Below, piece after piece: positions 32,871-42,423 of a stretch of DNA of 64,000 bases (positions are counted from its first letter, which is position 1; every line of letters begins with the position of its first letter). The notes under the pieces are model-generated. The model was given only the letters and a program-made list of their open reading frames with translations. It searched no databases and was not told the origin of the DNA. Location of the stretch: contig JBBDWK010000063.1 of assembly GCA_040902885.1 (NCBI GenBank), positions 1 to 64,000 of the forward strand. Reading direction: 5' to 3'. Both the position numbers and the translations under genes were made by a program. The DNA comes from JBBDWK01 sp040902885 (lineage in GTDB: Bacteria; Acidobacteriota; Terriglobia; Bryobacterales; Bryobacteraceae).

Positions 32871-34472
32871 TCAGTCGATGTGATCGTATGCGACAGTGGT
32901 GAGGAACTCCGGAAACTCGGACCTCGTCATCATGTCTTCAAAGAGCCGCGAGGCCAGGTCGAACTTTCCGCCGTCGAAGCGCGGCGCGCCGAGCTGTCCC
33001 CGCAGTTGATCGAGGACCTCGGGAATGGTTTGCTTCACCAGATCGGCGGTCACCACCCTTCCGTCGCTCATCTTCGCGCCGTGCCGCACCCATTGCCATA
33101 CCTGCGAGCGCGAAATCTCGGCCGTGGCGGCGTCTTCCATCAGGTTGTAGATGGGCACGCAGCCATTGCCCATGAGCCACGCTTCCAGATACTGAATCCC
33201 CACGTCCACGTTCAACTTCAAGCCCTCGAAGGTGATGTCGCCTCGAGGGACCGCAACCAGATCCGCCGCGCTCACCCGGACATCGTCCCGCGTGACGTGA
33301 ATCTGATTGGGCGTGGACATGTGCGCGTCGAAGATGTCCTTGGCGATGGGGACCAGGCCGGGATGCGCCACCCAGGTGCCGTCGTGTCCCGCGACCACTT
33401 CGCGCAGCTTGTCCTGCCGCACCTTCTCGATCGCCTTCTCATTGGCTTCCGGATCGCTCTTGATCGGAATCTGCGCCGCCATGCCGCCCATGGCGTGGAT
33501 GCCGCGCTTGTGACACGTCTGAATTAAAAGCTGCACGTAGGAGTTCAGGAAGTGACAGGTCATGGTGACCTGCGCGCGGTTGGGAAGCACAAAATCCTTC
33601 CGCTCGCGGAATTTCTTGATGAAGCTGAAAATGTAGTCCCAGCGGCCACAGTTCAGGCCGGCGGAGTGGTCGCGCAGCTCGTAGAGAATCTCGTCCATCT
33701 GAAACGCGGCGAGAATGGTCTCAATGAGGACGGTGGCGCGGATGGAGCCTCGCGGCACGCCCACGTAGTCCTGGGCGAAGTTGAAGACGTCGTTCCAGAG
33801 CCGAGCTTCGAGGTAGCTCTCCATTTTGGGCAAGTAGAAATAGGTGCCCGTGCCACGCTCGATGGCCGCAGCGGCGTTGTGGAAAAAGTACAAGCCGAAA
33901 TCGAAGAGCGAGGCGGAGATAGGTTCGCCGTCCACGGTAACGTGCTTCTCCACCAGGTGCCAGCCGCGGGGGCGCACCAGCAGAGTAGCGGTCTGCTCCT
34001 TCAGCTTGTACTGCTTGCCCTCCGGGCTGACATAGGAGATGGTACGCCGCACCGCATCGCGGACGTTGATCTGGCCTTCGATGTTGTTGGCCCATGTGGG
34101 CGAGTTGGCGTCTTCGAAGTCCGCCATGAAGACGTCCGCGCCGCAATTGAGCGCATTGATCACCATCTTACGGTCCACCGGCCCGGTGATCTCGACACGC
34201 CGGTTCTGCATATCCGCGGGAATGGGCGCCACTTTCCAATCGCCCGCCCGGATGTCCGCCGTCTCTTTCGGAAAGTCCGGCAGCCCGCCTTCGTTCAGCC
34301 CCTTCTGGCGCTCCACCCGCAAGGCAAGCAGCGCCTTCCGGCGGGGCCCGAACTCACGGGCCAGCCTGGAGAGAAATCGCAGAGCGTCGGGAGTAAGAAT
34401 CTCCCCGTAGGCGTCCGTGATGGGGGCATGGATGGCGATTCCGGCGTCGGCGAGCAAAGCTGGTGTAGACAT
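32871..34472 (-). CDS. aceB: malate synthase A
   Basis: A 533-residue protein of the malate synthase A type, about the usual length. LNCGADVFMADFEDANSPTW near residue 106 carries the acidic residues for Mg and acetyl-CoA chemistry, LVRPRGWHLVEKH near 164 the active-site arginine, and HAMGGMAAQIPIK near 325 a further conserved block. It condenses glyoxylate with acetyl-CoA, the second step of the glyoxylate shunt. Isocitrate lyase is not adjacent in the window. It is convergent with the small membrane-protein gene. Confidence 0.96.
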   Translation of the reverse strand: MSTPALLADAGIAIHAPITDAYGEILTPDALRFLSRLAREFGPRRKALLALRVERQKGLNEGGLPDFPKETADIRAGDWKVAPIPADMQNRRVEITGPVDRKMVINALNCGADVFMADFEDANSPTWANNIEGQINVRDAVRRTISYVSPEGKQYKLKEQTATLLVRPRGWHLVEKHVTVDGEPISASLFDFGLYFFHNAAAAIERGTGTYFYLPKMESYLEARLWNDVFNFAQDYVGVPRGSIRATVLIETILAAFQMDEILYELRDHSAGLNCGRWDYIFSFIKKFRERKDFVLPNRAQVTMTCHFLNSYVQLLIQTCHKRGIHAMGGMAAQIPIKSDPEANEKAIEKVRQDKLREVVAGHDGTWVAHPGLVPIAKDIFDAHMSTPNQIHVTRDDVRVSAADLVAVPRGDITFEGLKLNVDVGIQYLEAWLMGNGCVPIYNLMEDAATAEISRSQVWQWVRHGAKMSDGRVVTADLVKQTIPEVLDQLRGQLGAPRFDGGKFDLASRLFEDMMTRSEFPEFLTTVAYDHID

Positions 34473-34536
34473 ATTGGATTTCCTCTTCCGCTGCGAACCT
34501 AAAATTGTATCCCCAAGAGCGGGCTTGGCGGTAGGC

Positions 34537-35550
34537 TTACAGCTTGCGCCGGAGAAAATTGCAGATCGCCAAGCCGTCCATCACGTTGAACGGGAAGCGT
34601 CCGGTTGTGTAATGGCCGCAGGGCAAGGTGAACACTTCGTGGTCGAGCGCGTGCTTGCGGAAGTAGTCGAGCACCTGACGAGAGTAGACCGGCAGAAAAC
34701 AGGTGTCGTAGGGCGCCCAGATCAACAAACTGCGCAGATCGCGGTCACGGAGGCGATCGAGATAGGCCGCCGGGCTGATGACGGCCCAGTATTCCCGCAG
34801 TTGCTCCTGGGTCATCCGCGCGGTCAGGCTCTCCCGGATGTGGCTGGTCGAGAGGCCGGTCCAGACGACGTCCGAGAAGTACATGGAGACGTGGTTGAAG
34901 ACCGCGGCGCGCAGTCTTGCGTCGTGGGCCGCGGCGATGAAGGCGATGCAGGAACCCAGGCTGGTGCCGACGATTCCCAGCTCCCGGTAGCCGCGGCCTT
35001 CGAGCCAATCCAGGCACGCGCGGACGTCCACCACGGATTGGCGGCAGGCGGCGATGGTGCGTCCGAGATTGCTCGAAACATGGTAGTCGGCGCGCTCCAG
35101 CTCGGGCGGCATGCGGCGGTCGTGGTATGCGAGGCTGACGCGTAAGCTCGCGATTCCGAAGCGATTCAAGAGGCGGCAGAGGCCTGCATGGCCGTCGGCG
35201 CCGGCGTTCCACTGGGGCAGCACCACCACCGCCCGGCTCCCGTCCCGCTCAACCGGAAAGAAGTCGGCGTGGACGCGATTATTGATGTCGTAGGGAGATG
35301 GCCTGGGGCTGGTGAACGTGAGGAGACTGCCGTCAAGGCGGAAATCCCTCGGAGGGTCGTAGGAGAAAAAGCAGTCCGAGTCTTTTACGGCGGAAGAGAC
35401 CAGAGTGTGCAGCGCCTGAGGGTTGTTGCCATCTACGGGGGGGTCGGACAGCCAGTCGAGGCCCCATTCGAAGTCCCGCACCTTGCGATTTGTGTCGCGT
35501 GTGGCGAGCTTCCGTTCCCATCGGTCGATGCAGCGCGCGTAGAAGTCCAT
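34537..35550 (-). CDS. alpha/beta hydrolase (ABHD18-like)
   Basis: A 337-residue alpha/beta-hydrolase-fold protein without a signal peptide. The nucleophile elbow is Ser197 in VGTSLGSC, and a likely catalytic His lies near 318 (PCGHYTTGRF). The long N-terminal lead-in (about 1-100) before the fold, and RVSLAYHDRRMP near 137, recall the ABHD18 group. The substrate is unknown. It lies just downstream of a tRNA-Glu gene on the same strand and is followed convergently by nothing close; the malate synthase gene is next on the same strand after 64 bases. Confidence 0.78.
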   Translation of the reverse strand: MDFYARCIDRWERKLATRDTNRKVRDFEWGLDWLSDPPVDGNNPQALHTLVSSAVKDSDCFFSYDPPRDFRLDGSLLTFTSPRPSPYDINNRVHADFFPVERDGSRAVVVLPQWNAGADGHAGLCRLLNRFGIASLRVSLAYHDRRMPPELERADYHVSSNLGRTIAACRQSVVDVRACLDWLEGRGYRELGIVGTSLGSCIAFIAAAHDARLRAAVFNHVSMYFSDVVWTGLSTSHIRESLTARMTQEQLREYWAVISPAAYLDRLRDRDLRSLLIWAPYDTCFLPVYSRQVLDYFRKHALDHEVFTLPCGHYTTGRFPFNVMDGLAICNFLRRKL

Positions 35551-35567
35551 GTCGGGCGAGTATGGTT

Positions 35568-35645
35568 TGGCGTCCCCAGGGGGATTCGAACCCCCGTTAC
35601 CGCCGTGAAAGGGCGATGTCCTAGGCCGGGCTAGACGATGGGGAC
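35568..35645 (-). tRNA. tRNA-Glu (anticodon TTC)
   Basis: Read on the minus strand from 35645: acceptor GTCCCCA pairs with TGGGGAC; a D arm follows (GTCT...AGGAC); the anticodon stem TCGCC/GGCGG encloses the loop CTTTCAC, giving anticodon TTC; the T arm is GGGGG TTCGAAT CCCCC; then the G discriminator and an encoded CCA (plus-strand TGG at 35568-35570). All stems close, so the fold is convincing. Confidence 0.95.
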
Positions 35646-35730
35646 TGGGCTCCGGAAGGCAACTGCCTCCTCTACTTTAGCTTTGCCGCCGGAATAACGT
35701 CAACCGTACCGTATCCCCCCTTCGGCTATG

Positions 35731-35759
35731 TTGACAGAATCACACTAGTACCATACGAT
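35731..35759 (+). promoter_or_regulatory. promoter of the TonB receptor gene
   Basis: TTGACA (35731-35736) and TACGAT (35754-35759) are spaced 17 bases. The start would fall near 35766 and leave a leader of about 28 bases with GGGAG (35780-35784) placed 9 bases before ATG 35794. Confidence 0.6.
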
Positions 35760-35793
35760 TGGATCATCTCAGTACTTCAGGGAGTGTCTTTAG

Positions 35794-38700
35794 ATGAGAA
35801 AAAGTACAGTTGCGCTTCTTTTGCCGTTTTTCGTTTGCGGCGGTCTGTTCGCCCAGTCCACCACGCAAACCGTCCAGGGCCTGGTTTCGGATACCACCAG
35901 CGCGGTGATTGCCGGCGCGAAGATCACCCTCACCAACCAGGGAACCAACGTCTCACAAACAATATCCACCAACGCCACGGGCAACTACACCTTCGCTCTC
36001 GTGCCCGTCGGCAATTACACGGTGCGCTGCGAGATGCAGGGATTCAAGTCGGGTCTCGTTCGCGATCTGCGCGTCGAGACCGCCGCGCAGGTCCGCCAGG
36101 ATTTCCAGTTGGATCTGGGCGCGGTCACCGAGTCGGTTGAAGTTTCGGCGTCGGCGGTCCTGCTGCAGACGGAGAACGCCACGGTCGGCGGCGTCATTGA
36201 AAACCGCCGCATTATTGAACTGCCTCTCAACGGCCGCAACATGCAGAGTCTCGCGGTCCTCGTCCCCGGCGTGCAGTTCGGGGAACGCACCGGCCGTGGC
36301 GACGGCGGAGGCGGATTCCCCATTCCCGGCCAGGGTTTCTCTGTGAGCGCCAATGGACAGCGCGAAACCAATCAAGTGGTTTCCCTCGACGGCGTGGACG
36401 CCAAGGACCCCCGCATTCATATCCTGAATTTCGTTCCCTCCATTGAAGCCATTGAAGAATTCAAGATTCAAACCAACGCATACACGGCGGAATACGGTTT
36501 CGGCGGGGGCGCGCAGGTGACGGTCACCATGAAGAGCGGCACCAACGACTTTCATGGGACCTTCTTCAACTTCCTCCGCAACGATGCCTTCGACGCCGAA
36601 AATTATTTCCTGAACTTCGAGCGTCCTGCCGGCGTCGATCCCCTCAAGAAAAACAGCCTGCGCCAGAACCAGTTCGGCTTCGTGGTCAGCGGCCCCGTCC
36701 TCATCCCCAAGGTCTACAACGGTAAGAACAAGACCTTCTGGGCATTCAACTACGAAGCCCGCCGAACGCGCGAAGGAGCGGTTCAGACCACCAACTTCCC
36801 TATCGACGAGTTCCGCAGCGGCAACTTCTCCCGCTTGCAAAACGGATACACGGCCCAGGGACGCTTCGTCCGGCCCATCATCATTTTCGATCCAGATACC
36901 GGCAACCCCTTCCCGAACAATGTGATTCCGCAGTCCCGCATCCATCCCGGCGCGCTCAATGTTCTGAACACACTCGTGCCGCGCGCACAGTTCGTGCAGG
37001 GAGATCCAATAAACGACTTTACCGCCCGCGCCACTGTGCCCCAGCCGATTGACGTCAATACCTATTTCGCCCGCGTCGACCATTTCTTTTCGAATAACGA
37101 TCGCATCTTCGGCCGCCTGGCCTGGGACCGTTCCGGCCTCACGCGCAACAACATCAACCCCAATCTGCCCGTGTTCGTGGACCACGCGGTAACCAACCTT
37201 GCCACCCAGTGGATTCACACGTTCAGCGCCACTATGATCAATGAGCTACGCGTGGGATTCAATATCTCCGACGACATCACCCGGAACCCGCGCACGGACA
37301 ACGAGAGCTTTGACATGGACGCCCTGGGCGTCGGCCAGTTCCGCATTCCGTCCGACGGAAATCGCAAGCTCACGACCAGGGAGCATGGCATCCCAAATTT
37401 CACCGGGCTGGGCTTCACTCTTCAGGAACTCACCAACGGCAACGGCTACGACAATATGGACACCATCCAGATCGGGAACCACCTGTCCTGGATCAAGGGA
37501 AGTCACAATCTCAAAATGGGGGGCGAAGTCTACCGCATCTCCATGGAGCGCGGCGCCGCCAATCTGGAAGAGGGCCGGCTCAACTTTTCAGCCGCTCAAT
37601 CCGGTCACGCCGTCGCGTCGTTCCTCCTGGGCCGCCCGAACAGCACCGAGACGCCCGAAGGTTTGCCTTTGACCTTCCCGCGCGCCACCCGCTGGGGCGC
37701 ATACCTGAATGACGACTGGAAGGTAACCTCCCGCCTGACGGTGAATCTCGGTCTCCGGTTCGATTACAACGGCTTCCCGAGCGACGCCAAGGGTCTGTGG
37801 CGCACCTTCGACATCAATGGCGTCAGCAACAGCATTGGCCGCGGCGCCGGCTACACCAAGCCGGATGGCACGGTAATCCCCACCATCTTCCCAGGAGCCG
37901 TAGACGAAACCGGCAACGTGAAGATGACCCAGCAGCAGGTGAAGTTCTTCATGCCGCGCATCGGCATCGCCTTCCGTCCCACCGAAAAGTGGGTCATCCG
38001 AACAGGCGTTGGCTGGTTCGACAACATCAACCACCTGAATACCTGGACCATCTTCAACCTGATGCCTCCCAAGGCTGGAAGCCAGCAGTTCATCACCTCC
38101 ATGCAACCCCGCCCCGCTATCAGCGTTCCGGGCGCGGACGGCAACAACTACAGCATCATTACCAACACCTATGCGCCGAACTCGAATGTAATCACTTTGA
38201 ACGATCCGTTCAGCGGCCAGGGCACGAGCCGGGCAACGGGAGTCGTTCACCTTCCGCCGGACTACAAAGATGGCGATGTATGGAAATGGAGCTTGGATGT
38301 GCAGCGCGAGCTGCCAGGGAACGTCGCCCTCACCGTGGGCTACGCCGGCAGCAAAGGCTCGCACATCGGCAACAGCATCGGCAACTGGAACGACCCGATT
38401 ACGCCGCAGGCCACTTTCCGGCAGGAGAACCGGCCGTACCCAGAGTTCTTCGACCCGGCCACTCCCCAACTCGGAGTTCAGAGCACGGGCGCCATCCGCT
38501 ACATCGACTCATTCGGCGAGTCTTTTTATCATGGCCTGCAGGTGAAAGTGGACAAGCGCGCGGCGAAGGGCTTGACCTTCGGCTTGGGCTATACATATAG
38601 CAAGTCGCACGGCGACGGCGAGAACGGCGGTCAGGAAGGCATAGCCTTGACCAATCCGCGCGACCGCCGCGGCTCTCGCGGCCTCTTCCGCTTCGACCAG

Positions 38701-39264
38701 ACCCATCGCACCGTAGCTAACTGGGTGTATGAGTTGCCAGGCGCTAACCTGCGGGGCGCGGCCGGGCACGTCCTCGGCGGCTGGCAAGTCAACGGCATCC
38801 TCACCATCGCTTCCGGCTTCCCTTTCACCGTTACTCAGGGCGCCGGCGAGCTTGCTCTGCCCAATGGTTCGGTTCGTCCAGATGTCGTTGGACAGCCTGA
38901 GCTGGACAATCCGACTCGGGCCCAGTGGTTCAACCCCCAAGCGTTCCAGCGAGTCACGTGCCAGATTACGTCACGGCCGGACCTTTGCCGCCTGGGTAGC
39001 TCGGGCTACAACAGCTTGCGCGGTCCCGGACAGCGGAACATCGACTTCTCCATGTTCAAGAACTTCCGTTTCACGGAACGCTTCCGCATGCAATTCCGTT
39101 GGGAGGCCTTCAACTCGACGAACACTCCGTGGTTCGGCGACCCGACCAACATCGGCTTCTCCAGCCCGAACCAGCTTGTCAACGACAATACGCGCGCCGG
39201 GGAGATCCGCGCCATCCGCACCCCCATGCGCCGCATGCAGTTCGGCCTGAAGCTGTTCTTCTAA
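35794..39264 (+). CDS. Oar-like TonB-dependent receptor with carboxypeptidase-regulatory domain
   Basis: An 1,156-residue outer-membrane protein: signal peptide (about 1-21, ending LFAQ), a carboxypeptidase-regulatory-like beta domain (about 26-110, with NATGNYTFALVPVGNYTV), a plug domain (about 115-250, with RRIIELPLNGRNMQSLAVL), and a long beta-barrel ending in the aromatic FGLKLFF that BAM recognises. This is the large Oar/TonB-receptor family expanded in Solibacter-type Acidobacteria; uptake of oligosaccharide or polymer fragments is the usual guess. It has a good promoter and a terminator of its own. Confidence 0.92.
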   Translation: MRKSTVALLLPFFVCGGLFAQSTTQTVQGLVSDTTSAVIAGAKITLTNQGTNVSQTISTNATGNYTFALVPVGNYTVRCEMQGFKSGLVRDLRVETAAQVRQDFQLDLGAVTESVEVSASAVLLQTENATVGGVIENRRIIELPLNGRNMQSLAVLVPGVQFGERTGRGDGGGGFPIPGQGFSVSANGQRETNQVVSLDGVDAKDPRIHILNFVPSIEAIEEFKIQTNAYTAEYGFGGGAQVTVTMKSGTNDFHGTFFNFLRNDAFDAENYFLNFERPAGVDPLKKNSLRQNQFGFVVSGPVLIPKVYNGKNKTFWAFNYEARRTREGAVQTTNFPIDEFRSGNFSRLQNGYTAQGRFVRPIIIFDPDTGNPFPNNVIPQSRIHPGALNVLNTLVPRAQFVQGDPINDFTARATVPQPIDVNTYFARVDHFFSNNDRIFGRLAWDRSGLTRNNINPNLPVFVDHAVTNLATQWIHTFSATMINELRVGFNISDDITRNPRTDNESFDMDALGVGQFRIPSDGNRKLTTREHGIPNFTGLGFTLQELTNGNGYDNMDTIQIGNHLSWIKGSHNLKMGGEVYRISMERGAANLEEGRLNFSAAQSGHAVASFLLGRPNSTETPEGLPLTFPRATRWGAYLNDDWKVTSRLTVNLGLRFDYNGFPSDAKGLWRTFDINGVSNSIGRGAGYTKPDGTVIPTIFPGAVDETGNVKMTQQQVKFFMPRIGIAFRPTEKWVIRTGVGWFDNINHLNTWTIFNLMPPKAGSQQFITSMQPRPAISVPGADGNNYSIITNTYAPNSNVITLNDPFSGQGTSRATGVVHLPPDYKDGDVWKWSLDVQRELPGNVALTVGYAGSKGSHIGNSIGNWNDPITPQATFRQENRPYPEFFDPATPQLGVQSTGAIRYIDSFGESFYHGLQVKVDKRAAKGLTFGLGYTYSKSHGDGENGGQEGIALTNPRDRRGSRGLFRFDQTHRTVANWVYELPGANLRGAAGHVLGGWQVNGILTIASGFPFTVTQGAGELALPNGSVRPDVVGQPELDNPTRAQWFNPQAFQRVTCQITSRPDLCRLGSSGYNSLRGPGQRNIDFSMFKNFRFTERFRMQFRWEAFNSTNTPWFGDPTNIGFSSPNQLVNDNTRAGEIRAIRTPMRRMQFGLKLFF

Positions 39265-39286
39265 ACCCATTAGTTAAACCTGAAAG

Positions 39287-39312
39287 AGGCCGGCCTTCGG
39301 GTCGGCCTTTTT
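39287..39312 (+). terminator. intrinsic terminator of the TonB receptor gene
   Basis: AGGCCGGCC (39287-39295) pairs with GGTCGGCCT (39300-39308) around a TTCG loop with one G-T pair, followed by a run of T to 39312. It lies 22 bases after the stop. Confidence 0.9.
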
Positions 39313-39351
39313 CATATTGGCGCCCCGCGATCCGCGCTATAGTACGGGGTT

Positions 39352-41184
39352 ATGCGAACCGCCACGCTTCTGGTTATCGCCGCTATCCTGACGTTTCCCG
39401 CCGCCTACGCCCAGCCGGAGGGCCGGCTCACGCACGGGCCGATTCTGGGTCACATCGGCGACCGCTCCATCTCGATCTGGGCTCGCACGGCGCGGCCCGG
39501 TGAATTTCGCGTGCTGTACGGCCTGGCCGAAGCAAAGCTGGATCGGGCGTCGGAGCCGGTGCGCACCACGCTGGATCGCGATAACACCGGGTGGGCGCAT
39601 CTGACCGGTCTTCTCCCCGGAACGAAATACTACTATCGTGTGGTCACCGCCCGCGATTCCAGGCCCGGTGGCTCGTTTCTCACGCTGCCTTCCGCAGAGG
39701 ACCATCGTAACGCCGGGTTCAACCCGCGGGGCCTGTTCAATTTCCGCTTCCAGTTTGGCTCGTGCGCCGACCAGCGCCCCACGGGCGTCAATTCCGGTCC
39801 GAGCCTGCCCGCTTACCGCACCATGCTCGCGCACCTCAAGGACAAGGTCCATTTCTCGATCATGAACGGCGACTGGCTTTACGAGGACCAGCGCGACTTT
39901 ACCGTGGAAGAGTGGCTGCGGCAGGTGGGCGCGCGCGAGATGGACCCGCCGCGAGTCCTAAAGATAGCCCCTAGCCTCACAGGCGTTTGGGAGAACTACA
40001 AGATCTTTCTCGACCGTGGCGCGGCACTCGCCGAGTGGCACCGCCAGGTTCCCTCCTACTACACCCCCGACGACCACGAGATTCTCAACGACATTTACGG
40101 CACCGCCACGGTCGGCCGCCGGGACCGCCGCACGGTGTTTCGCGACATCGGCGTTCAGGCATGGTTCGACTACCTGGCGGGCTCGCAGCCGGTGGCCTAC
40201 AGTCAGCCGGTTCTGTTCGGCGAAGCGCGGCTGGAAGCGGGCTCCACCATCCTCACCGATCCGGAGGCCGACTTTACGAAGCTGGACCTCGCCCAGGCCG
40301 CCAATCTCCACGTTCACTGGGGAGGCCAGTTCGCGGGCGTGGACAACGATCCGGGCGACCGCATGGGCTCGGGCGATCCCAACGCCGGCGTATATGCCAT
40401 CGAGTCGGTGCTGGACAAGAACCGCCTGCGTATCCGCCCCGCCGCTCGAGCGGCCGGCACTTCGCCTTACTCGATCGGCCGCTCCGCGTTTGGGAAATTC
40501 CGCGTCGGCAACGTCGAATTCTATCTGCTCGACACGCGCAGCGAGCGGGACATCCACGATACGAACAACCCTGGCCAAACCGGATCCTCGCTGCTCGGCA
40601 GACGCCAGAAGGAATGGCTGAAACGCGAGATGGCGGCCAGCGACGTCGACTTCTTCTTCCTGGCGTCGTCGGTCAACGTCACGATTCCCCACGTGGGCGG
40701 CCCGTCGACGCAGCCGATCGCGGGGAAGGACGACGCCTGGACGGCGTTCCTCGAAGAGCGCTCCGAAATGATCCGGTTCTGGGACGCGCTCGGCAAGCCG
40801 GTCATGGTGATGACGGGCGACCTGCATAACAGTTGGGCGATCAAGATCACTGACCGGGTCTGGGAGTTCGCCTCCGGCCCGCTCGGATCTCAAAACCATG
40901 GCGCACGCAGTGAAGGCGGCCGTCCCGCAAACGGCGAATTCGATTCCCGGGACCGCAAGGTGGACATCCGGTGGTCCACGCATATCCGCGACGACATTCC
41001 TCCCACACTGCGGAAGATGCCCTACTACGCCGTCGCCCAGATCAATAACGTCTACAACAACCCGGTGGATCCTGCCAAGCCGCGCTGGATCGCGTACCCG
41101 CGCCCGCACGTGGTGATCTCATACTACGACGGCCGGACCGGGGATCTGCTCTACGCCGAACCGGTGCATGGAAAGGGCCGCTGA
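39352..41184 (+). CDS. PhoD-like alkaline phosphatase/phosphodiesterase
   Basis: A 610-residue exported metallophosphoesterase. A signal peptide (about 1-20, ending AYA) leads to an N-terminal Ig-like domain (about 25-115, with LTGLLPGTKYYYRV). The catalytic domain then shows FGSCADQRP (136-143, Cys138 and Asp140), NGDWLYED (Asp174), TPDDHEILND (Asp240, Asp241, His242, Asn246) and near the C-terminus MTGDLHNSWA. This is the PhoD arrangement with metal ligands intact. It releases phosphate from phosphodiesters or teichoic-acid-like polymers outside the cytoplasm. First of three genes with the Gfo/Idh/MocA and amidohydrolase genes, which follow closely on the same strand. Confidence 0.88.
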   Translation: MRTATLLVIAAILTFPAAYAQPEGRLTHGPILGHIGDRSISIWARTARPGEFRVLYGLAEAKLDRASEPVRTTLDRDNTGWAHLTGLLPGTKYYYRVVTARDSRPGGSFLTLPSAEDHRNAGFNPRGLFNFRFQFGSCADQRPTGVNSGPSLPAYRTMLAHLKDKVHFSIMNGDWLYEDQRDFTVEEWLRQVGAREMDPPRVLKIAPSLTGVWENYKIFLDRGAALAEWHRQVPSYYTPDDHEILNDIYGTATVGRRDRRTVFRDIGVQAWFDYLAGSQPVAYSQPVLFGEARLEAGSTILTDPEADFTKLDLAQAANLHVHWGGQFAGVDNDPGDRMGSGDPNAGVYAIESVLDKNRLRIRPAARAAGTSPYSIGRSAFGKFRVGNVEFYLLDTRSERDIHDTNNPGQTGSSLLGRRQKEWLKREMAASDVDFFFLASSVNVTIPHVGGPSTQPIAGKDDAWTAFLEERSEMIRFWDALGKPVMVMTGDLHNSWAIKITDRVWEFASGPLGSQNHGARSEGGRPANGEFDSRDRKVDIRWSTHIRDDIPPTLRKMPYYAVAQINNVYNNPVDPAKPRWIAYPRPHVVISYYDGRTGDLLYAEPVHGKGR

Positions 41185-41206
41185 CACCGGCGGCTATAAT
41201 CGTCAG

Positions 41207-42421
41207 ATGACCTCCCGAAGAGAATTCGTGGGCGCGACCGCCGCCGCGCTCGCCACCGCCAGGTCCTACGCCCAGGTGAGCGGGGCCAACGACCGTTTGC
41301 GTATTGGCGTCATCGGCTGCGGAGGTATGGCCACGGGCCATATGAGGGCGCTGGTCGGCATGAAGGAGAAGGATAACGTGGAGGTCGCCGCCGTCTGCGA
41401 CGTCTACGAACCCCGCCTGCAAAAGGCGGCCGAACTCACCGGCGGCAAAACTTATAAAGACTACCGCGAGCTTCTGGTCAACAAAGAGATCGACTACGTG
41501 CTCATCGCCACTCCCGAGCACTGGCACTTTCAGATGGCCATGGACGCCGCCGCCGCCGGCAAACACATCTACTGCGAAAAGCCCATGACGCAGAACGCGG
41601 AGCAGGCCAGGAAGTTGGTCCCCAGGATCAGGCAGGCCGGCGTCAAGATGCAGGTGGGCGTGCAGGGCATGTCCGACGAATCGTACGAGACCGCGTGGAA
41701 GTACGTTCAGGAAGGCGTGCTCGGCGCCGTGGTTATCGCCCAGATCGACTATTCGCGCCAGTACACGGACGATTTCTGGGTATATAAGACCGATCCCGAC
41801 GTGCGCCCCGGCGAGAACCTCGACTGGAAAGCCTGGCTCGGGTCCGCGCCCAAGCGTCCTTTCGACCCGGACCGATTCTTCTCCTGGCGCCGCTACTGGG
41901 ATTACTCCGGGGGCATCGCCAGCGATCTCTTCATCCACCGTGTCACGCGCATCATCAAGTCGCTGAACCTTACTTTCCCGGAAACGGCCGTCGGCAGCGG
42001 CGGTAAGTTCCAGTTCAAGGAAAGCGCCGCTGAAATTCCGGACACCATGAACATGATGCTGGATTACCCCGGCGGTCCCACGGTGCTGCTGGTCTCATCC
42101 ATGGCGAACGATACTCCCGTCGATCACGTTCTGCGGGGCCACAAAGCGACGCTCCATTTCAACCGCGAGGGCTTCGTCATCAAGCCGCAGCGGGCGTTCG
42201 CAAAGGAAATGAAGGAGATTGTTTACCGGAAGACCGGCGCGGAGTCGGTGGAGCTGCATCACCGCAATCTGCAGAACGCAATCCGCCACAATGAGCCGCT
42301 CAAGTGCGATTGCAACCTCGGCTATTACGGCGTGGTGGCGGCCGACATGGGAGTTCAGTCCTATCGCAAACGCAAATATATGGCGTGGGACAAGTCTAGA
42401 GAACGTATCGTGCGAGCGTAA
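41207..42421 (+). CDS. Gfo/Idh/MocA family oxidoreductase, Tat-exported
   Basis: From ATG 41207 this gives 404 residues. The N-terminus SRREFVGATAAALATARS is a twin-arginine signal, a feature of the periplasmic Acidobacteria/Planctomycetes members. The Rossmann domain follows (RIGVIGCGG at 32-40) and the family lysine lies in CEKPMT (123-128, Lys125). It should oxidise or reduce a sugar derivative with a nicotinamide cofactor carried through Tat, as in glucose-fructose oxidoreductase (inference). The open frame reaches back to 41168 inside the previous gene. The next gene starts 3 bases after its stop. Confidence 0.9.
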   Translation: MTSRREFVGATAAALATARSYAQVSGANDRLRIGVIGCGGMATGHMRALVGMKEKDNVEVAAVCDVYEPRLQKAAELTGGKTYKDYRELLVNKEIDYVLIATPEHWHFQMAMDAAAAGKHIYCEKPMTQNAEQARKLVPRIRQAGVKMQVGVQGMSDESYETAWKYVQEGVLGAVVIAQIDYSRQYTDDFWVYKTDPDVRPGENLDWKAWLGSAPKRPFDPDRFFSWRRYWDYSGGIASDLFIHRVTRIIKSLNLTFPETAVGSGGKFQFKESAAEIPDTMNMMLDYPGGPTVLLVSSMANDTPVDHVLRGHKATLHFNREGFVIKPQRAFAKEMKEIVYRKTGAESVELHHRNLQNAIRHNEPLKCDCNLGYYGVVAADMGVQSYRKRKYMAWDKSRERIVRA

Positions 42422-42423
42422 AT